Below, in pieces: positions 1 to 8,222 of a stretch of 64,000 nt of DNA. Location: positions 33,875 through 97,874 of the forward strand of contig NZ_JAQQPZ010000006.1 in NCBI RefSeq assembly GCF_028750675.1, written 5' to 3'. This DNA is from Shewanella metallivivens. GTDB taxonomy: Bacteria > Pseudomonadota > Gammaproteobacteria > Enterobacterales > Shewanellaceae. The notes under the pieces are model-generated. The model made no database searches, was not told where the DNA came from, and worked only from the letters and a program-made list of their open reading frames with translations. The position numbers were made by a program, and so were the translations under genes. Each line of letters begins with the position of its first letter. Within the stretch, counting starts at the first letter, position 1.

Positions 1-61
1 TTCTTGTTACTTGTTACTTGTCACTTTCGGCTTTAACCTATTCCTTTCTCAGCTCTTCTTG
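1..61. repeat. Heptamer repeat module at the 3' end of rfbD
   Basis: The plus strand carries CTTGTTA and CTTGTCA units followed by a CTTTCGGCTTTAACC tail. A second copy of the same module starts near 57 and runs into the rfbD 3' end, so the rfbD stop codon lies inside a repeat unit. A related module sits downstream of rfbA (about 2048-2100). What follows to the left is outside the window. Confidence 0.7.
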
Positions 62-1156
62 TTACTTGTCACTTTCGACTTTCACCTTCTCAGCCTCAAG
101 CGCCTGTAGCATAGATTTTAATTGTGCGCGCCAGTGTATGGTTTTTACACCTGTCAGCTCTTCTGCTTCGGTTTTGTTAATAATACTGAATGCAGGGCGT
201 TTTGCTGGCGTTGGATAGCTTGATGCAGGTATTGCGCTGATGGGTATTGCTTTATTGAGCAAGCCTTGTTCTATTGCTAGCTCTTGGATTGCAACTGCAA
301 AGTCGTACCAGGATGCTACGCCCGCATCGGTCCAATTAAGAATTGTCGTCTGATTTAATGTCTTGCTCTCAGCTCCAACCTTGTCTCTTGCATCTTGTAT
401 CTTGTATCTTGCCTCTTCAGCCTTGTTACTTGCTACTTGTATCTTGTATCTTGCCTCTTCAGCCTTGTTACTTGCTACTTGTAACTTCTCTCTTGCCTCT
501 TCAGCCTTGTTACTTGTTACTTGTATCTTGTCTCTAGTCTCTTCAGCTTTGTCACTGCTCTTCTGCACTAACGCCCAAAGCATATTAGCAAGACCTGCAG
601 CCCAAGTGGGTGTACCGACTTGATCATACACAACACCTAATTGCTCTTTTTCACTCATTAAGCGCAGCATGGTTTTTACAAAGTTATTACCAAACTGAGA
701 GTACACCCAAGCTGTACGCACTATGATGGCCTGTGAGCCTAAAATGCGGCTAACAGCTTGCTCACCTGCGAGCTTAGAGGCGCCATAAACACCCAGTGGA
801 TTTGTTGCATCAGCAGACACATAAGGCGTGGTTTTAGTACCATCGAAAACAAAGTCTGTTGAAATATGAATTAATTTTGCATTAATGGCTTTACATGCAG
901 TTGCAAGGTTAGCTGCACCCATTTGGTTAACGGCATAGGCTGCATCAATGTCTGACTCGGCTTTATCAACTGCTGTGTAAGCTGCAGCATTAATAACGAT
1001 GTCGGGCGAAAAACTGATTAATATCTCGTTCACCATAGCAATATCGGTAATATCAAGTGACTGACTGTCAAAGCATTGAATTTCTATATTGTCAGGGCAA
1101 CTGCGTTGTAGTTCTGAACCAAGCTGGCCATTTTTACCTGTTATTAATACTTTCAT
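62..1156 (-). CDS. rfbD: dTDP-4-dehydrorhamnose reductase with repeat-encoded insertion
   Basis: RmlD/RfbD reduces dTDP-4-keto-rhamnose to dTDP-L-rhamnose with NAD(P)H, the last step of rhamnose activation, in the cytoplasm. The N-terminal Rossmann motif GKNGQLG (residues 7-13) and the YxxxK catalytic pair (Y124, K128) are present, and the C-terminal WTDAGVASWYDFA block is conserved. The protein is 364 aa against about 290-300 for the family. The excess is residues about 199-266, a lysine/glutamate-rich stretch of 14-residue units (NKAEEARYKIQVAS type) encoded by 42-bp repeats made of CTTGNNN heptamers. The last residues (EKVKVESDK) are also repeat-encoded. It is the last visible gene of the rfbA-rfbC-rfbD run. 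The frame is open throughout, so it may be functional with a helical insertion. Confidence 0.93.
   Translation of the reverse strand: MKVLITGKNGQLGSELQRSCPDNIEIQCFDSQSLDITDIAMVNEILISFSPDIVINAAAYTAVDKAESDIDAAYAVNQMGAANLATACKAINAKLIHISTDFVFDGTKTTPYVSADATNPLGVYGASKLAGEQAVSRILGSQAIIVRTAWVYSQFGNNFVKTMLRLMSEKEQLGVVYDQVGTPTWAAGLANMLWALVQKSSDKAEETRDKIQVTSNKAEEAREKLQVASNKAEEARYKIQVASNKAEEARYKIQDARDKVGAESKTLNQTTILNWTDAGVASWYDFAVAIQELAIEQGLLNKAIPISAIPASSYPTPAKRPAFSIINKTEAEELTGVKTIHWRAQLKSMLQALEAEKVKVESDK
380..568. repeat. In-frame 42-bp tandem repeat inside rfbD
   Basis: Four 42-bp units are visible at 401-442, 443-484, 485-526 and 527-568, the last one diverged, with a partial unit at 380-400. Each unit is six heptamers of CTTGNNN type on the plus strand (for example CTTGTAT, CTTGCCT, CTTGTTA). 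As 42 is a multiple of both 7 and 3, whole-unit changes keep the rfbD frame, while single-heptamer changes would shift it. Units 1 and 2 are nearly identical, which suggests recent duplication. Confidence 0.9.
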
Positions 1157-1198
1157 TTTAGTTTTTGTTCGTCTTTTTATGGGTGGTATTCAATAACG

Positions 1199-1744
1199 TT
1201 AAAAAGTTGGCGCATCTGCAAACGCTAATCCTGCTTCATCTTTGGCTGACAATGATGGTAATTTACCATCAACGAGTGGCCACTGAATGTTAACAGTTGG
1301 GTCGTCCCATTTAAGCGACACTTCAACCGATGGGTTATACACATCAGTACACTTGTATACAAACTCGGCCTCTTTAGATGTTACATAAAAGCCATGAGCA
1401 AAGCCTTCTGGCACCCAAAGTTGGCGTTTATTTTCTTCGGAGAGATACACCCCAACCCATTGGCCAAAGGTGGCTGAATTTTTACGCATGTCAACGGCAA
1501 CATCAAACACTTCACCGCGCGTGACACGAACTAGCTTGCCTTGTGTATTAGCTGTTTGATAGTGAAGACCGCGTAATATGCCATGAGAAGATTTACTGTG
1601 ATTTTCTTGTACAAAAACACGCTCAGCGCAATGCCGGTTAAATAATTCTGTGCGAAAGGTTTCCATAAAAAAACCACGCTCATCACCAAACACTTTTGGC
1701 TCAATGATTTTTACATCTGGAATGGCTGTTTCTATAAATTTCAT
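1199..1744 (-). CDS. rfbC: dTDP-4-dehydrorhamnose 3,5-epimerase
   Basis: RmlC/RfbC epimerises dTDP-4-keto-6-deoxyglucose at C3 and C5, just before the RfbD step. At 181 aa it has the normal family length. The cupin-fold signatures are visible: the ERGFFMETF segment, QENHSKSSHGILRGLHYQ with the active-site histidine, and the VPEGFAHGFYV block. The ATG has an AGAGAG Shine-Dalgarno just upstream, immediately after the long heptamer array that separates it from rfbA. It lies 42 bp upstream of rfbD in the same operon. Confidence 0.96.
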   Translation of the reverse strand: MKFIETAIPDVKIIEPKVFGDERGFFMETFRTELFNRHCAERVFVQENHSKSSHGILRGLHYQTANTQGKLVRVTRGEVFDVAVDMRKNSATFGQWVGVYLSEENKRQLWVPEGFAHGFYVTSKEAEFVYKCTDVYNPSVEVSLKWDDPTVNIQWPLVDGKLPSLSAKDEAGLAFADAPTF

Positions 1745-1761
1745 AATCTCTCTTGATGTTT

Positions 1762-2020
1762 AAGTGACAAGCGGCAAGTGACAAGTAACAAGTGACAAGT
1801 GACAAGTGACAAGTAACAAGCGGCAAGCGGCAAGCGGCAAGTAACAAGTAACAAGTAACAAGCGGCAAGTAACAAGCGGCAAGTAACAAGCGGCAAGTAA
1901 CAAGCGGCAAGTGACAAGCGGCAAGTGACAAGTGACAAGTGACAAGTGACAAGCAGCAAGTGACAAGTAACAAGCGGCAAGTGACAAGCAGCAAGTAACG
2001 AGTTGCAAGTGACAAGTAAC
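1762..2020. repeat. Heptanucleotide tandem array between rfbA and rfbC
   Basis: The stretch is 37 consecutive 7-bp units (259 bp) read on the plus strand as AAGTGAC, AAGTAAC or AAGCGGC, with a few AAGCAGC and one GAGTTGC variants. On the minus, transcribed, strand the unit is CTTGTCA, CTTGTTA or CTTGCCG. All three minus frames stay open only because 21 bp encodes a repeating heptapeptide; I consider those ORFs non-coding. The array lies inside the operon, upstream of the rfbC ribosome binding site. Confidence 0.95.
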
Positions 2021-2043
2021 GCGACGAGTGGATTGTTTTTTCT

Positions 2044-2100
2044 AAGCCTTTACTTGTGACTTGTGACTTTCTACTTTAACCGTCTCAGCTTTTCTGCTTC
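2044..2100. repeat. Heptamer module downstream of rfbA
   Basis: CTTGTGA units followed by CTTTCTACTTTAACC and a CTCAGC-containing tail on the plus strand. The same module type is found at the rfbD 3' end (1-100), in the opposite orientation to the adjacent 37-unit array. It ends right at the rfbA stop. Confidence 0.65.
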
Positions 2101-2103
2101 TGC

Positions 2104-3015
2104 TTAAAATACTTTTTGTTCTAATATGTCGAGAAGGTATTGTCCGTAGCCTGACTTTTTAAGTGGTGCGGCTAACTCGCGAAGCTGTTGTTCGTTGATA
2201 TAACCCATGCGGTAGGCTATTTCTTCTGGGCAATTGATTTTTAATCCCTGGCGTTTTTCGATTGCACGGATAAAGTTTGCGGCATCTAATAAATCGTCTA
2301 ATGTCCCTGTGTCTAGCCATGCGGTACCACGGCCCATGATTTCAACATTTAACTCTTGTTTAGCCAGGTATTGCTCAATGACATCCGTAATTTCTAGCTC
2401 GCCACGGGCTGAGGGCTTCACATTTTTAGCGTACTCAACCACTCGGTTGTCGAAGAAATATAGCCCTGGAACAGCATAATTTGATTTAGGCTTTAACGGC
2501 TTCTCTTCAATCGAAATCGCTTTACCAGATTCATCAAACTCGACAACACCATAAGACTTAGGATTTGAGACATGGTAACCAAATACGGTTGCCCCCGTTT
2601 CACGCGAGGTTGCATTTTGCAGTGAAATCGATAAATCGTGACCATAAAACAAGTTATCGCCAAGTACTAATGCCGCACTTTGCCCTTGTAAAAAATCTTC
2701 AGCGAGTAAAAACGCTTGCGCTAAGCCATCTGGGCTTGGTTGCTCAACATAGTCAAAGCGGATGCCCCAATCGCTACCATCACCTAATAACTCTTTAAAA
2801 CGCGGTAATTCATCTGGGGTTGCAATGACTAAAATTTCAGTCATACCAGCAACCATTAACGTTGAAATTGGGTAATAAATCATTGGCTTGTCATACACTG
2901 ACATTAATTGCTTACTGACAACTTTAGTTAAAGGATATAAACGTGTACCCGTTCCACCCGCTAAAATAATGCCTTTACGTGTAAATTTGTTAATAGGTTT
3001 TGAAACAATGTTCAT
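2104..3015 (-). CDS. rfbA: Glucose-1-phosphate thymidylyltransferase
   Basis: RmlA/RfbA couples dTTP and glucose-1-phosphate to dTDP-glucose, the first step of the dTDP-rhamnose pathway. The nucleotidyltransferase motif [11 protein letters not shown] (residues 20-30), the DKPMIYYP segment, VLGDNLFYG and the IEEKP motif are all visible. It is 303 aa, slightly long because about 12 residues precede the usual KGIILAGG start; a shorter start is not available as ATG at that point. rfbB, the 4,6-dehydratase, is not in the window and may lie beyond the left edge or elsewhere. Confidence 0.96.
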   Translation of the reverse strand: MNIVSKPINKFTRKGIILAGGTGTRLYPLTKVVSKQLMSVYDKPMIYYPISTLMVAGMTEILVIATPDELPRFKELLGDGSDWGIRFDYVEQPSPDGLAQAFLLAEDFLQGQSAALVLGDNLFYGHDLSISLQNATSRETGATVFGYHVSNPKSYGVVEFDESGKAISIEEKPLKPKSNYAVPGLYFFDNRVVEYAKNVKPSARGELEITDVIEQYLAKQELNVEIMGRGTAWLDTGTLDDLLDAANFIRAIEKRQGLKINCPEEIAYRMGYINEQQLRELAAPLKKSGYGQYLLDILEQKVF

Positions 3016-3079
3016 ATAAAATCCGAAAAATAAATCGAGATACGAGATACTCTCAAAAGTAAGAATCAGTCAATGGTGA

Positions 3080-4576
3080 CTAACGAAGTTCTTTTGCTGT
3101 GGCGATAATAATTTTACCGATACCAAATAACATTAACTGAAAAAGTAAGAATAATAATATGTTATAAATACTTTTGGGATATTGATTGTCTTGAGGCAGT
3201 GTTGCTGACTCTACAACCACTAAATATTTTAGTTGTCGATATGCCTCTATTCTTGCTTTGTCGAGCGATATTTCTGAAGATGTATAGCCTTTTAGTGCTA
3301 ATTCTAACTCAATTTTTAAATCGGCAAATTGTGTCAGAATTTCGCTCACAGAAGTCATATTTATTGCCAACGAAGGATCTGAACTGTTGCCATTACTTGA
3401 ATCGTTTGTCCCTTTACGCTGTAAAGACAAACGCTCGCGCTCTAACTCCAGTTGATTTTTTAATGCGGTTAATTCTGATTCCAGCATAACAACTTGTGGT
3501 GCCTTTGCAGTCATTACCGACTTTAACCCTTTTAGTTCGGCACTTTTTGTTGCAATTAAGCTTTCTAAACCATAAGTGATTTGCTGAAATGCAGCCCCCT
3601 CAGCCTCTGGGTCAAGTAAGTTATTTTTTTGTTGAAAGGCCAAAATATTTCGTTGTACATCTCGCAGGCGGGTTTCTACTTTTTGATGTTCACCCTGAAT
3701 GAATTCTAATTGTGCATCTGCGAGTTGATGGCCAATGGAATTGATATACCACTCAGCGCGGTCAACAATCGCTTGAGTTAACTGGTTAGCAAATTCAGGT
3801 GAGTAGCCTTGAGTTAATATTTTAATTACACCCGATTTATCATCAATTTCAATCAGGGTGTGAGCAGTATAATATTCAAGTAATTCTTCAATGGTCGCAT
3901 CACTGCTCAAACGAGAGAAAATATCGCCACCCTCATGATAATGTTGCTGAATATTAAACTCTTTCTGTAAATATTTAAGCATATCTTCAGAATGAATATA
4001 AGCTTTAACCAATTCAGTATCTGCCATTGAGCTAGACCCAACACCTAGACCGCTTAAAATAGCCATTGATGGGTCCATTGTCGACATACCGTCTGGCTGT
4101 TGGATAATCAGCTGTGCTCTACTCTCATACCTTGGTGCCGCCCAGACCAATTGATAAAACGCGAATAATACAAAAGGGAGCACTAAAAACAAAAACCAAG
4201 GTTTATTCACTTTTTGAGAATTAGGATGGTTATTTATACTTGACGCCATTGATGAAACTTTGGTCATTAACGTTGGAGCTTCATGGCTGACGGTGGGCTC
4301 AATATGACTCGATTCTGTTGAAGAACTGGTTTGTGTCATTTTGGCTTTAGAAGCAATTTCTGCAGACAATCTATTTAATGTTTTATTAATATTGTCATTA
4401 TTAGGTTGTAGATTTCGTGCTCTTTGCATAATGCGACGAGCCAAATAAATATCATTTTTTTCAACTTCATTTGACAGCTGAATTAGTTTTTCACCGTTAT
4501 CCCAGATTGACTTGTCTGTGCGGAGTCCTATTTCTTGAAAACGTTGTTCTATTTTATCTATTGCTTGCTGACTCAT
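3080..4576 (-). CDS. KpsE/BexC/CtrB-like polysaccharide export inner membrane protein
   Basis: This is a polysaccharide co-polymerase-like protein of the KpsE/Wzz superfamily, which bridges the inner membrane ABC exporter and the outer membrane channel. Transmembrane segments lie at residues about 126-147 and 474-495, with a large periplasmic part between them containing a coiled-coil (about 280-330 and 345-380). It is 498 aa, longer than E. coli KpsE (about 380). The extra length includes a cytoplasmic N-terminal region of about 125 residues, part of which (ARRIMQRARNLQP) looks TPR-like, followed by a serine/threonine-rich linker. It is 2 bp downstream of the kpsT-like gene. Confidence 0.88.
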   Translation of the reverse strand: MSQQAIDKIEQRFQEIGLRTDKSIWDNGEKLIQLSNEVEKNDIYLARRIMQRARNLQPNNDNINKTLNRLSAEIASKAKMTQTSSSTESSHIEPTVSHEAPTLMTKVSSMASSINNHPNSQKVNKPWFLFLVLPFVLFAFYQLVWAAPRYESRAQLIIQQPDGMSTMDPSMAILSGLGVGSSSMADTELVKAYIHSEDMLKYLQKEFNIQQHYHEGGDIFSRLSSDATIEELLEYYTAHTLIEIDDKSGVIKILTQGYSPEFANQLTQAIVDRAEWYINSIGHQLADAQLEFIQGEHQKVETRLRDVQRNILAFQQKNNLLDPEAEGAAFQQITYGLESLIATKSAELKGLKSVMTAKAPQVVMLESELTALKNQLELERERLSLQRKGTNDSSNGNSSDPSLAINMTSVSEILTQFADLKIELELALKGYTSSEISLDKARIEAYRQLKYLVVVESATLPQDNQYPKSIYNILLFLLFQLMLFGIGKIIIATAKELR

Positions 4577-4578
4577 AT

Positions 4579-5229
4579 TTATAATGCCTGATACTGAGCA
4601 ATACCTTGCTCTAGATCGTTGTAAAAAGTTAATTGACCTTGATGTAACACAATGGCACTGTCACAAAAGTGCCTGAGTTCATCCATTTCATGACTGACCA
4701 TAATCACATTGGCATTTTTACTTTTTTGAGTAAGTGCTTGGCGTGCTTTATTTCTAAAATTGGCATCGCCAACAGAAGTGACTTCGTCGATTAAATACAC
4801 ATCAAAATCAATACCGATAGAACACGCAAATGCTAATCTAGGCTTCATGCCACTTGAATAGGTCATAACTGGTAAGTCAAACTTTGGTCCAAGTTCGGCA
4901 AAATGTCTGACACGTTTAACATACGTATCGAGATCTGCGACACCGTTTATCATGCCGATAAAGCGGGCATTTTCAGCCCCGGTCATTTGCCCATGAATAC
5001 CCGTTGTTAATGCAACTGGCCAGGACAAATGTAAGTCAGTAATTATTCTGCCTTTATTAGGGTACTCGCTGCCAGCTAACATTCTGAACAGGGTTGATTT
5101 ACCTGCACCGTTACTGCCTAGAATGGCAATATTATGTCCCGATGGGATATCAAAACTGACGTTCTTAAATATGTATTGATGACCAAGCGCTGAAGGATAG
5201 TATTTAGTGATATTTTCAAGTCTAATCAT
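4579..5229 (-). CDS. kpsT: KpsT-like polysaccharide ABC transporter ATP-binding protein
   Basis: The ATPase subunit of an ABC-2 polysaccharide exporter. Walker A is GSNGAGKST (residues 38-46), the signature is SSGMKPRLAFA and Walker B is VYLIDEVTSVGD. At 216 aa it matches the capsule KpsT/BexA/CtrD type and lacks the C-terminal carbohydrate-binding domain of long Wzt proteins. It works with the permease encoded 27 bp upstream and the KpsE-like protein encoded 2 bp downstream. Confidence 0.94.
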   Translation of the reverse strand: MIRLENITKYYPSALGHQYIFKNVSFDIPSGHNIAILGSNGAGKSTLFRMLAGSEYPNKGRIITDLHLSWPVALTTGIHGQMTGAENARFIGMINGVADLDTYVKRVRHFAELGPKFDLPVMTYSSGMKPRLAFACSIGIDFDVYLIDEVTSVGDANFRNKARQALTQKSKNANVIMVSHEMDELRHFCDSAIVLHQGQLTFYNDLEQGIAQYQAL

Positions 5230-5256
5230 TAAACATATCCAATGAAAATTGGTTTA

Positions 5257-6042
5257 TCATCGACTTATCGCCTGCTTCCATGATATGTGGTAAATAGACA
5301 TCGAAAAAAATAACATCACAAGTGTGGTAGTAAACAAATAAAACTCACTCACCCCCTCTGCACTATATGAGCTATAAGCCGCATGTCTTGTTAATTCAAT
5401 ACTGTGTAAAATAGGATTCCAGTCTAGGTAATGCCAATACTCTTTGGGGATATCGAGTAAAGAAAAGAATACTGCTGAAATAAAAAATAATGGCCTAACG
5501 AGAATAGTTTGTACTTTAGCGACTTCAGGGATATAACACTGAATAATGGCAACCGTTAACCCTAATGAAAAACTAATAATCCACAAACACCCACCACAAA
5601 CTAAAATTGTGAGCGGATCGTCGACCCTAAAATCCATTCCGATAAAATACATAATAATCAAGATTATGATGTACACAGCTATTTTTACGAGTAGATAAAA
5701 TAATGCGGTTGCTAACACGCTGCTGATTGGCTGTACCTGCCTAAAAGCGAATAAAGCTTTATTTTTTTTTATCGAGTTGGAGCTGTTCATAAATGTATCT
5801 AAAAATAACTGAATAAACAGCATGCCATACATCATAAATTCAAATGTGGGTATGGTATGGGTGTCTGCCCCGCTCATACGACCACGAAGAAAAGACAATA
5901 TAAAAATGAAAGACAGTGGACTAACGACCGCCCATGCTAACCCTAATTTATCATTAAAACTGGTCCGAATTTCGCGCACAAAAAGGGCAAATATGACGTC
6001 GCGCCATATTGCCCAATTATTTCGTTTTATAATCGTGGTCAT
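5257..6042 (-). CDS. kpsM: KpsM-like polysaccharide ABC transporter permease
   Basis: An ABC-2 type permease of 261 aa with about six hydrophobic segments (for example LAWAVVSPLSFIFILSF near the N-terminus and LFTTTLVMLFFSMSIYHISW at the C-terminus). It forms the inner membrane pore for the polysaccharide together with the KpsT-like ATPase. Its ATG overlaps the kpsD-like stop codon by one base (TAATG), implying translational coupling. Length and topology fit KpsM/BexB/CtrC. Confidence 0.93.
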   Translation of the reverse strand: MTTIIKRNNWAIWRDVIFALFVREIRTSFNDKLGLAWAVVSPLSFIFILSFLRGRMSGADTHTIPTFEFMMYGMLFIQLFLDTFMNSSNSIKKNKALFAFRQVQPISSVLATALFYLLVKIAVYIIILIIMYFIGMDFRVDDPLTILVCGGCLWIISFSLGLTVAIIQCYIPEVAKVQTILVRPLFFISAVFFSLLDIPKEYWHYLDWNPILHSIELTRHAAYSSYSAEGVSEFYLFTTTLVMLFFSMSIYHISWKQAISR

Positions 6043-7781
6043 TAATTTGTGGCTACATTGGCAGCAATGGCAATTTGGTAAATAATTTGAGTGACGTCTT
6101 TAATCGACTGCATGATTTTTGCGTCGACTTTAGGCAGCACTAAAATTTGGTCGCCCGCTCTTAGAGGACCTTTGGCATTGAGGTCTATCATTCCGTTTGG
6201 ATGAATAACCATAATTTGCTCATAGTTTGCGCGTTCGCTATAACCACCGGCCCATGCGATATAATCTTCAACACTGGCATTTTTATTAAACACTAATGCT
6301 TGTGGCATGAGCACTTCACCACCCACTTGAATTAAATCTGTTTTAGCAGGAATAAATACGATGTCGCCTTGTTCTAGCTGAATATTAGCGACTTTACCTT
6401 GATCAGAGATAACAACCTTACCCAGTGGCATTATCTTGCGTGCTCGCTCGGTGAATTCAAGGATCATCTTGCCTTCTTCTGCGCGAATTTTTGCTTCTCC
6501 GTCGGAAGACGCTGGCGCAGTAAACACACTTCGCTCTAAACGTTCAAGAGATTGATCAATCATCTCTTTTTGTTTTTGCGCAACACTCTTACGTTGAATG
6601 TAGATAGACTCATAGTCTGTTAGATTTTTATCCACTTCAATTTGAGCAAGTAGGTCGTGTAGTCGGGTTTCTTTTTTTACCGCAAAGTACGAGGGGCCTA
6701 AATAGCTACCTGATATTTGAATATCGAAAACTTGTGCACGGATATCGTCATTAAAGATAACGCGGTCACCATCACGTAGGTTAAAGGTTTCAAAATCATT
6801 GTAAGGTAAATATACGGAAAAGGGTCCATCAATACGATCACCGACAATGCCTACATGGCTGACTTTAGCCAGAGGCAAAGCAAATTTAGCCAATTGTTGG
6901 CCATTTGCTTGGTTACCTGTAAATTCAAATCGGAATGGGTTTCTTACGCTACCAGACACAACCACAGTGGCTTTTTGTCGTTCGACTAAAATAACGTCAT
7001 TATCTTTAAAATTAAATTTAGGTAGGTACCCTTTTAGCATGAAGTCGTATAAGTCTATCTCTTGTACAACCTGATTTTGACGAAGTACTTTAATTGAACG
7101 ATAACTACCTCGCTCGGAGTCTATACCGCCAGCTCGTTTTAAATAATAAAGAATACTGTCTGATGCGATACCGGCATATTGACCAGGGCGGATAACACTG
7201 CCACTGATATACACACTCACAGGGGTAGCGGTTAAAAGGTTTACGTAAATTTCGACACTATTTTTATAAACTTGTTTAATTTTTTGACTAACAAAATTGT
7301 TTAATTGGCTTGCTTTTACGTCAGCTACATAAACAGGCCCAACATTGGTAATGAACAAGTTGCCTTGATTATCAACGGTTATGACTTCTGATTGATTTAT
7401 CGCGCCCCATAACCAAATAGAGACTTTATCACCTGGTGCGATGGTGTAATCTTCGTTTAAACCGTCGATTCGCTCGCTCTCATACCCACCAGCAAATAAA
7501 TTAGCACCAAAAGGCGGTGGTAGACCAATTTCAGATACCGGCAGTAATTCTGCTGCGGTCATTTCTCCGGGTAGCATAATCCCATCACGGGGTGCTTTGG
7601 AATAAGTGCTATTTTCTAGAGAAGCATTGGGTAACGCTGTTTGTGTTGTGCCCATGCTTTGTAGGTTAGTTAATGACATTTGATTGGGCTCTGCCGCAGT
7701 TGCGCTGAACACCCATAACTGGACACTCGCCAGTAAACCTATAAGCAATTTATGACAATATATTTTGATAGTTTTATTCAT
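6042..7781 (-). CDS. Polysaccharide export outer membrane protein (Wza/KpsD-like, SLBB domains)
   Basis: A periplasmic or outer membrane polysaccharide export protein of 579 aa. A signal peptide covers about residues 1-30, cut near SATAAEP. A Poly_export domain follows (DYTIAPGDKVSIWLWGAIN, residues about 90-110), then several SLBB-like repeats (VYISGSVIRPGQYA, VVVSGSVRNPFRFE, IQVGGEVLMPQAL). There is no lipobox cysteine, which is more like KpsD than Wza. It would form the outer part of the export channel with the KpsMTE-like proteins. Confidence 0.92.
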   Translation of the reverse strand: MNKTIKIYCHKLLIGLLASVQLWVFSATAAEPNQMSLTNLQSMGTTQTALPNASLENSTYSKAPRDGIMLPGEMTAAELLPVSEIGLPPPFGANLFAGGYESERIDGLNEDYTIAPGDKVSIWLWGAINQSEVITVDNQGNLFITNVGPVYVADVKASQLNNFVSQKIKQVYKNSVEIYVNLLTATPVSVYISGSVIRPGQYAGIASDSILYYLKRAGGIDSERGSYRSIKVLRQNQVVQEIDLYDFMLKGYLPKFNFKDNDVILVERQKATVVVSGSVRNPFRFEFTGNQANGQQLAKFALPLAKVSHVGIVGDRIDGPFSVYLPYNDFETFNLRDGDRVIFNDDIRAQVFDIQISGSYLGPSYFAVKKETRLHDLLAQIEVDKNLTDYESIYIQRKSVAQKQKEMIDQSLERLERSVFTAPASSDGEAKIRAEEGKMILEFTERARKIMPLGKVVISDQGKVANIQLEQGDIVFIPAKTDLIQVGGEVLMPQALVFNKNASVEDYIAWAGGYSERANYEQIMVIHPNGMIDLNAKGPLRAGDQILVLPKVDAKIMQSIKDVTQIIYQIAIAANVATN

Positions 7782-7786
7782 GTTAA

Positions 7787-8176
7787 TTACGCTCCAAAGT
7801 CAATTGGGTTGTCTTTACTATCAATAACCTGAGGGATAATTGACCATTGAACGCTTTGATTGTCTTTACAAATTATACGGCGTTGTTTATCGGGAGCACT
7901 TGTTGTGTCATTTAAAAACACTTCTCTGCATTGCTTGCCAAGTGCTGAGAAGTACTGTTTGCCTAATGTAAATTGCACATCGTTATACACACCAGTGTAT
8001 CCTTGGGGCTGCTGAGAAATGATTGCGTTTAATTCTGCAGGCAGTACATTTTCACCCATTGATTTGATGGGTTGCTCTAACAACGGCATAGACGCTTCGA
8101 TAATAGGTGGAGAAGAGGTGCAGCCTATAAGAACGAGCATTATGGCAGAGAGTGACACGATACAATTTTTTTTCAT
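7787..8176 (-). CDS. Small lipoprotein of unknown function in the polysaccharide operon
   Basis: A 129-aa protein with a lipoprotein signal peptide ending in the lipobox LIGC (cysteine 19), so it is probably anchored in a membrane facing the periplasm. The mature part has two further cysteines (about residues 83 and 102) that could form a disulfide. I do not recognise the family by name. It sits between wecA and the kpsD-like gene with a 5-bp gap to the latter. This suggests a role in assembling or stabilising the export channel, but that is inference from position only. Confidence 0.75.
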   Translation of the reverse strand: MKKNCIVSLSAIMLVLIGCTSSPPIIEASMPLLEQPIKSMGENVLPAELNAIISQQPQGYTGVYNDVQFTLGKQYFSALGKQCREVFLNDTTSAPDKQRRIICKDNQSVQWSIIPQVIDSKDNPIDFGA

Positions 8177-8222
8177 ATTTTTTGTAATCTAATGATTTTT
8201 ATTAAAAATTAAAATAATCCAG

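Noticed and set aside
343..623. Plus-strand ORFs antisense to rfbD
   Set aside because: Translation of the CTTGNNN repeat on the wrong strand; rfbD with its full family motifs explains the region.
62..1156. rfbD as a pseudogene or gene fusion
   Set aside because: The frame is continuous, all catalytic motifs flank the insertion, and the insertion is a repeat expansion rather than a foreign domain.
1701..2015. Three overlapping minus-strand ORFs of 79-104 aa rich in Leu, Val, Thr, Cys
   Set aside because: They exist only because a 7-bp repeat stays open in all frames; composition is purely repeat-derived and they have no independent ribosome site or homology that I can recognise.
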